From an uncultured Lachnospiraceae bacterium (GTDB lineage Bacteria > Bacillota > Clostridia > Lachnospirales > Lachnospiraceae), in assembly GCA_910577735.1 (NCBI GenBank), contig CAJTOO010000005.1, positions 121,156 to 185,155 of the forward strand: a stretch of 64,000 nucleotides of DNA, in the 5' to 3' direction. The position numbers and the translations under genes were made by a program. The first letter of the stretch is position 1; each line of letters starts with the position of its first letter. Shown here piece after piece: positions 54,129-62,863 of this stretch. The notes beneath the pieces were generated by a model that was not told where the DNA came from, did not search any database, and saw only the letters and a list, made by a program, of their open reading frames with translations.

Positions 54129-54905
54129 ATGCAAGGCAGAATACATTCTTTAGAAAGCTTTGGTACCGTAGACGGACCAGGCACACGATTCGTAGTCTTT
54201 GTCCAGGGATGTCCCATGCGATGTGCCTACTGCCATAATCCTGATACCTGGGAAATGAATGGCGGCACATTGATGGATCCAGAATATATTTTTGAACAAT
54301 ACAAGCGGAATGAAGCATTTTATAAGGGAGGCGGCATCACAGTTACTGGCGGCGAGCCCCTGATGCAGGTGGATTTTTTAATTGACTTATTCACCATTGC
54401 CAAGGCAAACAATGTCCATACCTGTATCGACTCTTCCGGTATTGCCTACAAAAAGAATGCCAATCCTGAGTGGCTCGCCAAATTGGATAAGCTGATGACA
54501 TTAACCGATCTTGTCATGCTGGACATCAAACACATTGACCCGGAAAAGCATAAAGAGCTCACATCCCAACCCAATGAAGGCATCCTTGCTTTTGCCGAAT
54601 ATCTCAACGAAAAACAAGTAGATATGTGGATCAGACACGTCATTGTACCAGGCATTACTGATGATGATAAATATCTCTATCAGCTTGGTTATTTCATTGG
54701 TGCTTTCACGAACCTGAAAGCCCTGGATGCACTTCCGTATCATACCATGGGCGAATCCAAGTACGAGAAATTAGGCATGGAATACAAACTGGCCGGCGTT
54801 CCCCAGATGGATAAGAATATACTGGTAGAGAAAAAGAAAGTCATTCTGGATGGCATCCGAAAACGCCGCGAAGAACTCGGCATCCAGAATCATCACGCGG
54901 AATAA
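54129..54905 (+). CDS. pflA: Pyruvate formate-lyase activating enzyme
   Basis: Radical SAM enzyme of 259 residues that installs the glycyl radical. The 4Fe-4S motif C28-x3-C32-x2-C35 (CPMRCAYC) and the SAM-binding GGITVTGGEPL are present. ATG 54129 is preferred because GGCGG lies eight bases before it; ATGs at 54102 and 54123 are alternatives. It has its own upstream region after a strong terminator, so it may be expressed at a different level from the lyase subunits. Its natural substrate here should be the 79-residue subunit. Confidence 0.95.
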   Translation: MQGRIHSLESFGTVDGPGTRFVVFVQGCPMRCAYCHNPDTWEMNGGTLMDPEYIFEQYKRNEAFYKGGGITVTGGEPLMQVDFLIDLFTIAKANNVHTCIDSSGIAYKKNANPEWLAKLDKLMTLTDLVMLDIKHIDPEKHKELTSQPNEGILAFAEYLNEKQVDMWIRHVIVPGITDDDKYLYQLGYFIGAFTNLKALDALPYHTMGESKYEKLGMEYKLAGVPQMDKNILVEKKKVILDGIRKRREELGIQNHHAE

Positions 54906-54961
54906 ACCATTCTTTGTCAATGACAGAGAGCTTTTATGACAGCAGCAATTAAGACCGGACG

Positions 54962-54993
54962 GTTTACGCTTTCTGCAGTTTACGCTTTCTGCA
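54962..54993 (+). repeat. Two tandem 16-bp repeats
   Basis: GTTTACGCTTTCTGCA occurs twice in direct succession upstream of the ferredoxin gene. It could be an operator or a chance duplication. Confidence 0.6.
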
Positions 54994-55099
54994 CACTTTA
55001 CCCTTGTATATTTGTTACATTTATATTAAAATAGGATGTAGGTAATTGATAAATATATATCAATTTCAAACAGTCTTATATTCAAGGAGGATAATTGTT

Positions 55100-55270
55100 A
55101 TGGCATATGTAATCAGTGATGCTTGTGTATCATGCGGCGCTTGTGAGTCTCAGTGCCCGGTAGGGGCCATCAGCATGGGTGATGGTAAATTTGAGATTGA
55201 TCCTGCTAAATGCATTGATTGCGGATCTTGCGCAGGTGTTTGCCCGACAGGTTCTATCTCTCAGGGTTAA
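55100..55270 (+). CDS. 2[4Fe-4S] ferredoxin
   Basis: Clostridial-type ferredoxin of 56 residues with two CxxCxxCxxxCP motifs (CVSCGACESQCP and CIDCGSCAGVCP). AAGGAGG lies nine bases before the ATG at 55100. It is a likely electron carrier for anaerobic metabolism, and possibly for radical SAM activation given the neighbouring activase. Confidence 0.95.
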   Translation: MAYVISDACVSCGACESQCPVGAISMGDGKFEIDPAKCIDCGSCAGVCPTGSISQG

Positions 55271-55279
55271 TGGTTCTAC

Positions 55280-55312
55280 AATCCCCTATCACAAACTGAT
55301 AGGGGATTTTCT
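55280..55312 (+). terminator. Terminator after ferredoxin, shared with the MerR gene end
   Basis: AATCCCCTATCA and its complement around CAAAC, then TTCTTTT. It overlaps the last codons of the convergent MerR-type gene. Confidence 0.85.
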
Positions 55313-56224
55313 TTTGCCTTTTAGCGGCTTTTCTTTGGGCAGATGCCTCTGTCTTATCATCTCGTCAATCTTCCGATAATGTTCCTCCTCTTTCTTCCAG
55401 TGTTCTTCATCCCTCTCTTCCTGCTGTCTGAACTGATAATCTAACTCCTTTAAGATGCTCTCCTTAATCTCCGTACACATTTCCTGATTGGCAGACTTGA
55501 CTGCTTCCGTAATCATATGCTGTAAAAGATATTGAAGTCTCGCAGCCTTCTGGGTCTTGTCCATATCTGCCTGTGCAACAAATTCTGACAGATGTTCTCT
55601 GGGCGTCTCTATAACCGGCTCTTTGCCTTTGGAAAGAGTGACCATATATTTCTGGGCTTTCTGCATGATCATATCATCTACCTTATGTTCCATGTTCTCT
55701 ACATCTTCCATATTCTTCACACTTCCCTTGCTGATTATCTTTTCCTCCTGTTCAACCCCTGCCATATCCTGGCTGTGGCCTGCGGCCTGATCATGTCCTG
55801 CCCTTTGACTGTACGCTGTCCGCTCCTGTCTATGCTCCGGCACAGATTTATGACTGTATGCCTCTACCTGCTGCGCCGCTGAAGTCGCTTTTCCTTCGTC
55901 AGACAAATTATTCTGTTCTGCTTTATGCGCTGCCATATTGTCCGGGATAATATCCTGCCCGCTCTGCAGCCGTATACCTTCTCTGCCAGATATCATGCCG
56001 TCGCCATAGAGTACTGTGCGAATTGCTTTCAACTGTAATCCCTGTTCTTTCAGGAGTTTGATCTGCTGTAAACGTTCAATATCTTCTCCGGAATAGCAAC
56101 GGTGCCCCATTTCGTTACGCTTAATCCCAAGCTGCAATTCATCCTCCCAATAGCGCAGAACGTGTGCCTCCACCTGCACTTTCTTTGCAGCCTCCGATAT
56201 GTAATAAATCGTGTTCTCTCCCAT
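55289..56224 (-). CDS. MerR-family transcriptional regulator with long helical tail
   Basis: Protein of 311 residues. The N-terminal MerR winged helix (about 6-75) includes YYISEAAKKVQVEAHVLRYWE and NEMGHRCYSGEDIERL. The middle (about 90-200) is Gln/His/Glu-rich and of low complexity. The C-terminus is a charged coiled-coil ending in a basic stretch. No metal- or drug-binding Cys cluster is visible. The effector is unknown. Confidence 0.88.
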   Translation of the reverse strand: MGENTIYYISEAAKKVQVEAHVLRYWEDELQLGIKRNEMGHRCYSGEDIERLQQIKLLKEQGLQLKAIRTVLYGDGMISGREGIRLQSGQDIIPDNMAAHKAEQNNLSDEGKATSAAQQVEAYSHKSVPEHRQERTAYSQRAGHDQAAGHSQDMAGVEQEEKIISKGSVKNMEDVENMEHKVDDMIMQKAQKYMVTLSKGKEPVIETPREHLSEFVAQADMDKTQKAARLQYLLQHMITEAVKSANQEMCTEIKESILKELDYQFRQQEERDEEHWKKEEEHYRKIDEMIRQRHLPKEKPLKGKRKSPISL

Positions 56225-56348
56225 ATTATTTCTCCTTTCTACCTCTATGCCTCAATTAACACTGTGACTCATGAACATCAAACAGCTATTAGACGTCTTC
56301 AACCATTTTCAGATTGCTTCACGTTCACCTGTCGTACCCTAACATAAC

Positions 56349-56385
56349 AAAAAGAGACGCCGCCTGTTTCGACTCGTCTCTTTTG
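56349..56385 (-). terminator. Terminator after dnaB
   Basis: On the minus strand AAAGAGACG and CGTCTCTTT flank a 15-base loop with Ts following the second arm. Confidence 0.8.
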
Positions 56386-56407
56386 TAATCATATCATATA
56401 CTATAAT

Positions 56408-57739
56408 TTATTTTTGTAAATTTGCAAACTTCGTATAATCCGGCAGCCAGACCAGTTCTACTGTACCAATCGGACCATTTCTTTGTTTTGCAATGATAAT
56501 TTCTGCAATTCCCTTCTTCTCTGTATCTTTATTGTAATAATCATCTCTGTAAATAAACATGACTACGTCGGCGTCCTGCTCTATTGCTCCTGATTCACGC
56601 AGATCAGAAAGCATGGGTCTGTGATCGGGTCTTTGTTCCACGGCACGGGACAACTGTGAAAGTGCAATCACCGGTACCCTCAGCTCCCTGGCCAATGCTT
56701 TCAGAGAGCGGGAAATATCCGAAATCTCCTGCTGTCTGGAGTCTGTGGATCTGCCGCTCCCGGACATCAGCTGTAAATAGTCAATGATGATCATTTCCAG
56801 ATTATGTTCCAGTTTATACTTACGGCACTTGGAACGCATCTCGGAAATACTGATACCAGGTGTGTCATCAATAATCAGATTGGACTTGCCGATCACTGCC
56901 GCACTCTCGATCAGTTTCTCCCATTCCATATCTGAAAGATTACCGGTCCTAAGATGCTGGGAATCCACCCTGGATTCCATGGAAAATAGTCGGTTGACCA
57001 ACTGCTCTTTCGACATTTCCAGACTGAAAATCGCAACTGTCTTATTCTGCTTAAACGCCACATATTGGGCTATATTTAAGACAAAAGCTGTCTTACCCAT
57101 GGATGGTCTTGCTGCCAGCAAAATCAGATCCGAAGGCTGCATACCCGCGGTCTTATAATCCAAATCCAGAAATCCAGTTGCCACACCAGTAACATTTCCC
57201 TTATTATGGGACGCCTTTTCTATGTTATCCATGGCATTCATGACAATCTGTCTGATGGGAATGAACTCATCACTGTTCCTTCTCTGTACCAGATCAAATA
57301 CCCGTTTCTCTGTATCCTCCAGGATGTCTTCCAGGCTCTCTTTGCCCACATAACAGGTATTGGCAATCTCCTCATTGAGGCGAATCAGCCTCCGTAAAGT
57401 AGCTTTTTCTGCCACGATATTAGCATAGTATTTCACATTCGCTGAAGTGGGCACCGCAGTGATCAGATCACGGATAAACTCCAGGCTGCTCACTTCCGGC
57501 GGCACATCTTTCTCTTTGAGACGATCCTGCAGCGTGACCAGATCCACCGGCTTGCCCTCATCATTCAATTCTACCATGGTATCGAAGAGAGTCCCATACT
57601 GCCTGTTATAAAAATCCTCTCCCAACACAATCTCAGCCGCAACTACAATTGCTTCCCTGTCCATAATCATGGATCCGATGACAGACTGCTCCGCCTCCAT
57701 GCTGTGGGGTAAAATTCTTTTGAGTAACGCTTCCTCCAA
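56408..57739 (-). CDS. dnaB: Replicative DNA helicase
   Basis: Hexameric fork helicase of 443 residues. The N-terminal domain begins LPHSMEAEQSVIGSM. The RecA-like domain has AARPSMGKTAF (Walker A), IIIDYLQLMSG (Walker B) and SQLSRAVEQRPDHRP. The start is TTG at 57739 with AGGTGG upstream, giving the family-typical N-terminus. It follows rplI by ten bases. Confidence 0.97.
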   Translation of the reverse strand: MEEALLKRILPHSMEAEQSVIGSMIMDREAIVVAAEIVLGEDFYNRQYGTLFDTMVELNDEGKPVDLVTLQDRLKEKDVPPEVSSLEFIRDLITAVPTSANVKYYANIVAEKATLRRLIRLNEEIANTCYVGKESLEDILEDTEKRVFDLVQRRNSDEFIPIRQIVMNAMDNIEKASHNKGNVTGVATGFLDLDYKTAGMQPSDLILLAARPSMGKTAFVLNIAQYVAFKQNKTVAIFSLEMSKEQLVNRLFSMESRVDSQHLRTGNLSDMEWEKLIESAAVIGKSNLIIDDTPGISISEMRSKCRKYKLEHNLEMIIIDYLQLMSGSGRSTDSRQQEISDISRSLKALARELRVPVIALSQLSRAVEQRPDHRPMLSDLRESGAIEQDADVVMFIYRDDYYNKDTEKKGIAEIIIAKQRNGPIGTVELVWLPDYTKFANLQK

Positions 57740-57749
57740 TGTCTGCCAC

Positions 57750-58199
57750 CTACACCTCTTCTATCACTTTTACCTTCAGCTTGCCAAGCACTTTCGTATG
57801 CAGCTTCACTCCCACCTCATAGACACCTAAAGCCTTAATCGCTTCCGGAAGCTGTATTTTCTTCTTGTCAAGTTCTAAGCCGCACTGTTCTTTCGCTGCC
57901 TGTGCGATTTCCTTGGAAGATACGGAGCCAAATGCCCTGCCGCCCTCCCCGGACTTCATCGTAAGTACCACTTCCTTCGTCTCCAATACCTTCGCCAGTT
58001 CCTGCGCAGCCTCCAACTGCTGCTGTGCCACCTTATCAGCATTGGCTTTCTGCAGCTTCAGATCATTCATATTCTTAGCATTGGCTTCCACACCAAGCTT
58101 CTTGGGCAATACAAAGTTTCTTGCATACCCATCACTCACATTAACAATCTCGCCCTTTTTCCCCAGAGATTTTACATCCTCTAATAAAATAACTTTCAT
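57750..58199 (-). CDS. rplI: 50S ribosomal protein L9
   Basis: Protein of 149 residues with MKVILLEDVKSLGKKGEIV at the N-terminus and the long central helix. The ATG at 58199 fits the family start, with TGGAG seven bases upstream; the frame extends four codons further. It forms the conserved gdpP-rplI-dnaB operon. Confidence 0.97.
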   Translation of the reverse strand: MKVILLEDVKSLGKKGEIVNVSDGYARNFVLPKKLGVEANAKNMNDLKLQKANADKVAQQQLEAAQELAKVLETKEVVLTMKSGEGGRAFGSVSSKEIAQAAKEQCGLELDKKKIQLPEAIKALGVYEVGVKLHTKVLGKLKVKVIEEV

Positions 58200-58265
58200 C
58201 TTTTTCTCCATTTCTGCACTGTATTTAGCTCAATATATTTTTTAATCCTTTACTCCTGCGACTTC

Positions 58266-60320
58266 TTATGCAAGTTCACCTTCCGCAATCATCGCATCAA
58301 GTGTCCTCTTAATAGTCACAATTCCCTCTTCCAGAGTACCATTCTCAATCTGTGCGCCGGCAATGTTTAAATGGCCGCCGCCGCCCATTCTCTCCATGAC
58401 CACCTGCACATTTACTTCATCAATAGAGCGTGCACTGACATAGATAATCCCGTTATAAGGTGTCAGAATAAAACTTGCCTTGATTCCCCGGATATTGAGC
58501 AGTTCATTGGCAGCCTGTGCACCCACCACCGTAGGACTGGCCACATCCACACCAGTACAGACGGATATAGCGTAGAAATCCCTGTAAATCTCTGCCTGAC
58601 TGACTGCATCTGCCTTCGCCTTATACTCTGCCGCATCATCCCTGAAAATCTTCCTCACACGAGTTACATCTGCACCGTTTCTGCGCAGGAATGCTGCCGC
58701 TTCAAAGGTTCTCACACCTGTCTTGGTCATGAAGTTATTGGTATCAATCATGATGCCGGAATACATACAATCTGCTTCCTCTGACGTGAGCTTCAAGTCA
58801 TCACTGATATACTGCAGAATCTCAGAAACCATCTCACAGGCTGAGGAAGCATAGGCTTCTATGTAAGATAGTGTGGCGTTTTCTATGATTTCTGTCCCCT
58901 GTCTGTGATGATCGAGAACCACCACAGACTTGCAGCGTTTTAGCAGTTCCGGGCACTCTGTGATACTCGGCTTATTCACATCCACCACTACAAGCACAGC
59001 ATTGTTTCCCACCATCTCAAGCGCCTGCATGTTATTGATGATCATATCATCCGCATACTCATCGTTATTCAAAAACATTTCCACCATAGGCTGCATGGAA
59101 GACGTCACATCATTCAACACAATATGAGCTTTCTTTTCCATTGTCCTGGCAATCCTGTAGATACCCACAGAAGCGCCAAAGCTGTCCACATCGCCCATGC
59201 GGTGTCCCATGACATACACATCATCCTTTACGGAAATGATTTCCTTAAGTGCATGTGCCTTCACCCTCGCCTTGACACGAGTGCTCTTTTCCATCTGCTG
59301 GCTCTTACCGCCATAATAAATCACATTCTCCGGCACCTTCACCACAGCCTGGTCACCGCCTCGGCCCAAAGCAACATCAATAGCATTTCGCGCAAACTCA
59401 TAATTCTGTGCGTAACTAAGTCCGTTCAGACCCATGCCTATGCTGATGGTGACAGCCATCTCATTTCCGATATTGACCGTCTTAACATCCTCCAGAAGAT
59501 CAAACCTGCTCTCCTGCAATTGCGTAACCGCCTGCTTACGCATGATGACCAAATATTTGTCCTTCTCGAGTTTCTTACAGATACCGTCCATCGCGGCAAT
59601 ATATTTATTCACCTTACGGTCAATCAATGCGATCAGCAGAGAACGTCTGACTTCCTCCACGCTCTCAAGTGCCTCTTCATAATTATCCAGATAAATGAGT
59701 CCCACAGCCAAAGACTGATCATCCACTTCTTTTAAGGCAATTTTGAGGGCTGTTTCATCAAACAGATACATGGCAATCAGGTATCCATCATACCCTTTGG
59801 CCTCTATAATATCACTGTTCTGTGCCATCTCCTTAAGGGATATCTTCTTGAGTTTCGCAATATAATTACCCGCCTCATATTCGACGTCAAACTCAACCTC
59901 GTCCTCCTCATTCCCCCCTGGAAGCTTGTCCTTCGTAATAGAAGGGAAAAGAGAAGTGACTGATTTGCGATAGCCCTTTTCCTGGTGCACCAGACGTTCA
60001 AAAGCAATGTTTGTCCAGATAATCTTCCCGCCGTCATCAAGAAGCGCGTGGGGAAGCTCCAGATCCCTTAACAATCTTCTCTGTATCTGTCCGTACTGAG
60101 TCGCAAAGCTAATCAGTTCATTCATGATGATAGGCTTGTTATAAAACATCATGGACAGAATGATTGCAATATAAAGAATCAGAAATGCACTTAAAACAAG
60201 TCCTGCTCTATAGTCTATCATATAGATCAGAACATCCACTGCCATTAACAGAAATCCTAAATAGAGAGACGACTGTAAATAGGATTTCAGTCTTCCCTTT
60301 AACTTCACATTGTTTTTCAT
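58266..60320 (-). CDS. gdpP: Cyclic-di-AMP phosphodiesterase GdpP
   Basis: Membrane-bound phosphodiesterase of 684 residues that degrades c-di-AMP. Two N-terminal membrane segments (about 15-58) are followed by a PAS-like domain, a degenerate GGDEF domain (about 175-330), and DHH/DHHA1 domains with GHRMGDVDSFGASVG, VVLDHHRQG and GGGGHLNIAGAQ. Domain order and operon position match GdpP of Firmicutes. Confidence 0.95.
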   Translation of the reverse strand: MKNNVKLKGRLKSYLQSSLYLGFLLMAVDVLIYMIDYRAGLVLSAFLILYIAIILSMMFYNKPIIMNELISFATQYGQIQRRLLRDLELPHALLDDGGKIIWTNIAFERLVHQEKGYRKSVTSLFPSITKDKLPGGNEEDEVEFDVEYEAGNYIAKLKKISLKEMAQNSDIIEAKGYDGYLIAMYLFDETALKIALKEVDDQSLAVGLIYLDNYEEALESVEEVRRSLLIALIDRKVNKYIAAMDGICKKLEKDKYLVIMRKQAVTQLQESRFDLLEDVKTVNIGNEMAVTISIGMGLNGLSYAQNYEFARNAIDVALGRGGDQAVVKVPENVIYYGGKSQQMEKSTRVKARVKAHALKEIISVKDDVYVMGHRMGDVDSFGASVGIYRIARTMEKKAHIVLNDVTSSMQPMVEMFLNNDEYADDMIINNMQALEMVGNNAVLVVVDVNKPSITECPELLKRCKSVVVLDHHRQGTEIIENATLSYIEAYASSACEMVSEILQYISDDLKLTSEEADCMYSGIMIDTNNFMTKTGVRTFEAAAFLRRNGADVTRVRKIFRDDAAEYKAKADAVSQAEIYRDFYAISVCTGVDVASPTVVGAQAANELLNIRGIKASFILTPYNGIIYVSARSIDEVNVQVVMERMGGGGHLNIAGAQIENGTLEEGIVTIKRTLDAMIAEGELA

Positions 60321-60336
60321 CTTAACCTCTTACCAT

Positions 60337-60380
60337 AATCGAGCTTTGCCCGATTGTAAAATCCGCTTCACGGACTCAAA
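60337..60380 (+). repeat. Degenerate twin-hairpin element upstream of gdpP
   Basis: ATCCGCTTCACGGACTC is hairpin B with one mismatch; an AATCG...CGATT inverted repeat precedes it in place of hairpin A. Confidence 0.55.
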
Positions 60381-60513
60381 TGCAATCAAGAAGTCTCCTG
60401 TTTTATCAAAACATATCTTTCTTACAACGTATATCATCATAAGTATAGCATTTTTTGTAAGATACTGCCACATCAATATATAGACCTTTTTCGTCTGTAA
60501 ATGACAGGATATT

Positions 60514-60550
60514 GAAAAAGACCAATGAAACAATCTCCATTGGTCTTCTT
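60514..60550 (-). terminator. Terminator after rpsR
   Basis: On the minus strand AAGACCAATG and CATTGGTCTT flank a ten-base loop, followed by TTTC. Confidence 0.85.
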
Positions 60551-60571
60551 TGATGCAAAATCTGTTAACGA

Positions 60572-60832
60572 TTAATCCTGCACGTAAGGCATAAGCGCTA
60601 CATGTCTTGCACGCTTGATTGCTACCGTGAGCGCTCTCTGATGCTTTGCACAGTTGCCGGTAATTCTTCTGGGAAGAATCTTACCTCTCTCAGATACGTA
60701 TCTCTTAAGCTTATTGGTATCCTTATAATCAATCACATTATCTTTACCGCAGAATACACACACTTTTTTTCTTCTGCGCATTCCGCCCTTTTTCTTAGGG
60801 AAATCCGGCCTGTCTGTTTTATTAAATGCCAT
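60572..60832 (-). CDS. rpsR: 30S ribosomal protein S18 (zinc-binding form)
   Basis: Protein of 86 residues. CVFC and a later NCAKH indicate the Cys-containing zinc-binding version. The core RGKILPRRITGNC and AIKRARHVALMPY are typical. GGAGG precedes the ATG. It is the third gene of rpsF-ssb-rpsR. Confidence 0.97.
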   Translation of the reverse strand: MAFNKTDRPDFPKKKGGMRRRKKVCVFCGKDNVIDYKDTNKLKRYVSERGKILPRRITGNCAKHQRALTVAIKRARHVALMPYVQD

Positions 60833-60854
60833 GATGTTTACCTCCTATTAAAAT

Positions 60855-60902
60855 AAGTAATCTGCTTTGCAAATAACTTATTGAGATCCGCTTCGCGGAC
60901 CC
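60855..60902 (+). repeat. Twin-hairpin element between ssb and rpsR
   Basis: A decayed hairpin A (ATCTGC-TTT-GCAAAT), the linker AACTTATTGAG, and an intact hairpin B (TCCGC-TTC-GCGGA). It fills about half of the 105-base gap. Confidence 0.8.
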
Positions 60903-60937
60903 AAATCCAATCGGGAAATATCCCAATATCCAGTTCA

Positions 60938-61381
60938 TCAATTAAATGGCAGTTCCTCGTCGATTCCATCTGGAATATTCATGAAGCCGTCGCCAGCTGC
61001 AGCAGGTGCCGGAGCAGGCCTGCCTGCCGGAGCAAAGCTTCCGTCGCCTACAGAACTGTTCTTGCTCTCTGCGAACTCCTGATCCTCAACGACCACATCT
61101 GTTGTGTACACTTTAACGCCGTCCTTATTGGTATAACTGCCCGTCTGGATACGCCCGGTGACTGCAACTTTAGTGCCCTTGTGGAGATATTTCTCTGCAA
61201 ACTCTCCCGCTCTTCCAAATGCTACACAGCCTATAAAATCAGCTGTCTGATCATCATTATTTCGATTAAATCTACGATCTACCGCCAATGTATATCTGGC
61301 TATCGCCATCGCGTTCTCCCCCTGTGAGTATCTCACCTCGGGGTCTCTTGTCAAACGTCCCATCAGTATGACTTTGTTCAT
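60938..61381 (-). CDS. ssb: Single-stranded DNA-binding protein
   Basis: OB-fold protein of 147 residues (MNKVILMGRLTRDPEVRY, FIGCVAFGRAGEFAEKYL). A Gly/Pro/Ala linker leads to an acidic tail, DEELPFN. The tail normally ends in -PF; here one extra Asn follows, which could slightly alter partner docking. Located between rpsF and rpsR, as in most Firmicutes. Confidence 0.96.
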   Translation of the reverse strand: MNKVILMGRLTRDPEVRYSQGENAMAIARYTLAVDRRFNRNNDDQTADFIGCVAFGRAGEFAEKYLHKGTKVAVTGRIQTGSYTNKDGVKVYTTDVVVEDQEFAESKNSSVGDGSFAPAGRPAPAPAAAGDGFMNIPDGIDEELPFN

Positions 61382-61393
61382 AAATACCTCTTT

Positions 61394-61684
61394 CTATTTC
61401 TCGTCTTGTCTAACGCACAAGTATCTGATGACGTTGTCCATAATACGGATACGGCTTTCGATCTCGACGGGAGCGGTACTCTCTGCCTCAAACTGAATAA
61501 AGTAATAGAAAGCCTCTTTCATCTTCTGCACTTCGTATGCAAGCCTTCTCTTACCCCAGTCGTCAACATTGGTGATTTGTCCGCCGAACCGCTCTACTAA
61601 AGCTTTTGCTTTCTCCAAAGTAGCAGCCCGCTCGTCATCTTCAATCTTTGCACTAACAACAACGGCTAACTCATATTTGTTCAT
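61394..61684 (-). CDS. rpsF: 30S ribosomal protein S6
   Basis: Protein of 96 residues (MNKYELAVVVSAKIEDDERA, WGKRRLAYEVQKMKEAFYYF). AAGGAGG precedes the ATG. It is the first gene of the rpsF-ssb-rpsR operon. Confidence 0.97.
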   Translation of the reverse strand: MNKYELAVVVSAKIEDDERAATLEKAKALVERFGGQITNVDDWGKRRLAYEVQKMKEAFYYFIQFEAESTAPVEIESRIRIMDNVIRYLCVRQDEK

Positions 61685-61710
61685 GCTTCGTTACCTCCTT
61701 TTGGTCTCTG

Positions 61711-61730
61711 GCCCCTTTCTTTGAAGGAGC
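61711..61730 (-). promoter_or_regulatory. Small hairpin in the rpsF leader
   Basis: On the minus strand GCTCCTT and AAGGGGC pair (one G-U) around a six-base loop, 27 bases before rpsF. S6-S18 autoregulatory leaders exist in other bacteria, but the match here is only positional. Confidence 0.3.
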
Positions 61731-61905
61731 AAGGATGTCTGGCACTAGGCCAAATTAGTATATCACGGATATTTATGATATCACAGCTATAGCGGAAGTG
61801 CAAGGGATTTTACTACACTTTTTACACTTCTTTACACTTTTCCAAGAGTCAGCACTTTTCTTTGCAAACACTGACCGTCAATCTCTGCATACTGCGATTC
61901 CCCGA

Positions 61906-62094
61906 TCACGCTTTATCAGGATGTATGATTTCCCGTATATTTTTCTCGGCCTGCGGGCGCGGTATCATGATCTGATGACCGCATCCTCTGCATTTGAGCC
62001 GGAAATCTGCTCCAATACGCAGTACCTCCCACTCCTTGGATCCACAGGGATGCTGCTTCTTCAGTTTCAGGATATCTCCAACTTGTATGTCCAT
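61906..62094 (-). CDS. DUF951-domain protein
   Basis: Small protein of 62 residues (MDIQVGDILKLKKQHPCG, with CRGCGHQIMIPR). The Cys pair suggests zinc binding. The family is conserved in Firmicutes and of unknown role, often near rpsF. The ATG at 62094 fits the family start; a frame to 62115 adds seven residues. Confidence 0.88.
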   Translation of the reverse strand: MDIQVGDILKLKKQHPCGSKEWEVLRIGADFRLKCRGCGHQIMIPRPQAEKNIREIIHPDKA

Positions 62095-62133
62095 ATTTAC
62101 CCGCTTTCTAAACATTGTTCATGACCGCTTCAC

Positions 62134-62859
62134 CTAACTAAGCTGAGAAAAAATTTCTCCGATACTGCCCTGCACTACCAGATCCGCAATGGAGTCCCTG
62201 GGGGTAGGCGTTTTATTTACAAGGACCAGCTTATTGCCATTATAATAATCAAGAAGGCCGGCCGCCGGGTAGACCGCCAGGGAAGTTCCTCCTACGATCA
62301 GAACATCAGCCTCACTGATGCAGCGTATGGCATCTGACAACGTCTTCTGGTTTAATCCTTCCTCGTAAAGAACCACATCTGGCTTGATGCCGCCGCCGCA
62401 GGAACAGGCGGGCACTCCCTCAGAGTGAAGAATAAACTCTGCATCATAATATTTTCCGCAGGACTCGCAGTAATTGCGGAGCACAGAACCGTGGAGTTCC
62501 AACACAACTTTGCTGCCAGCCGCCTGATGGAGCCCGTCAATGTTCTGTGTCACCACCGCCTTGAGCTTTCCCTCCTGCTCCCACTGGGCCAGCTTCAAAT
62601 GCGCTGCATTGGGTTTTGCATCCAGACAGAGCATCTTAGCCCGGTAGAAACGATAAAACTCTGCCGGATTCCTCCTATAGAATGTATGGCTTAAGATCGT
62701 CTCCGGCGGATAATCATATTGTTGATTGTACAGACCGTCTACACTACGGAAATCCGGAATGCCGCTTTCCGTAGATACGCCTGCACCGCCAAAGAAAACA
62801 ATATTATCGGTACTCTTTATCCACTCGTTAAGCTGTGCAATCTGTTCAGACTGTGCCAC
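62134..62859 (-). CDS. NAD-dependent protein deacylase, sirtuin family
   Basis: Protein of 241 residues. NAD-binding GGAGVSTESGIPDFRS (about 24-39), TQNIDGLHQ (104-112), catalytic H123, and zinc Cys at 131, 134, 152 and 154. The GTG start lies five bases after the leuA stop with GAGGGTGA upstream. Whether it prefers acetyl or longer acyl groups is not evident. Confidence 0.95.
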   Translation of the reverse strand: MAQSEQIAQLNEWIKSTDNIVFFGGAGVSTESGIPDFRSVDGLYNQQYDYPPETILSHTFYRRNPAEFYRFYRAKMLCLDAKPNAAHLKLAQWEQEGKLKAVVTQNIDGLHQAAGSKVVLELHGSVLRNYCESCGKYYDAEFILHSEGVPACSCGGGIKPDVVLYEEGLNQKTLSDAIRCISEADVLIVGGTSLAVYPAAGLLDYYNGNKLVLVNKTPTPRDSIADLVVQGSIGEIFSQLS

Positions 62860-62863
62860 ACGA

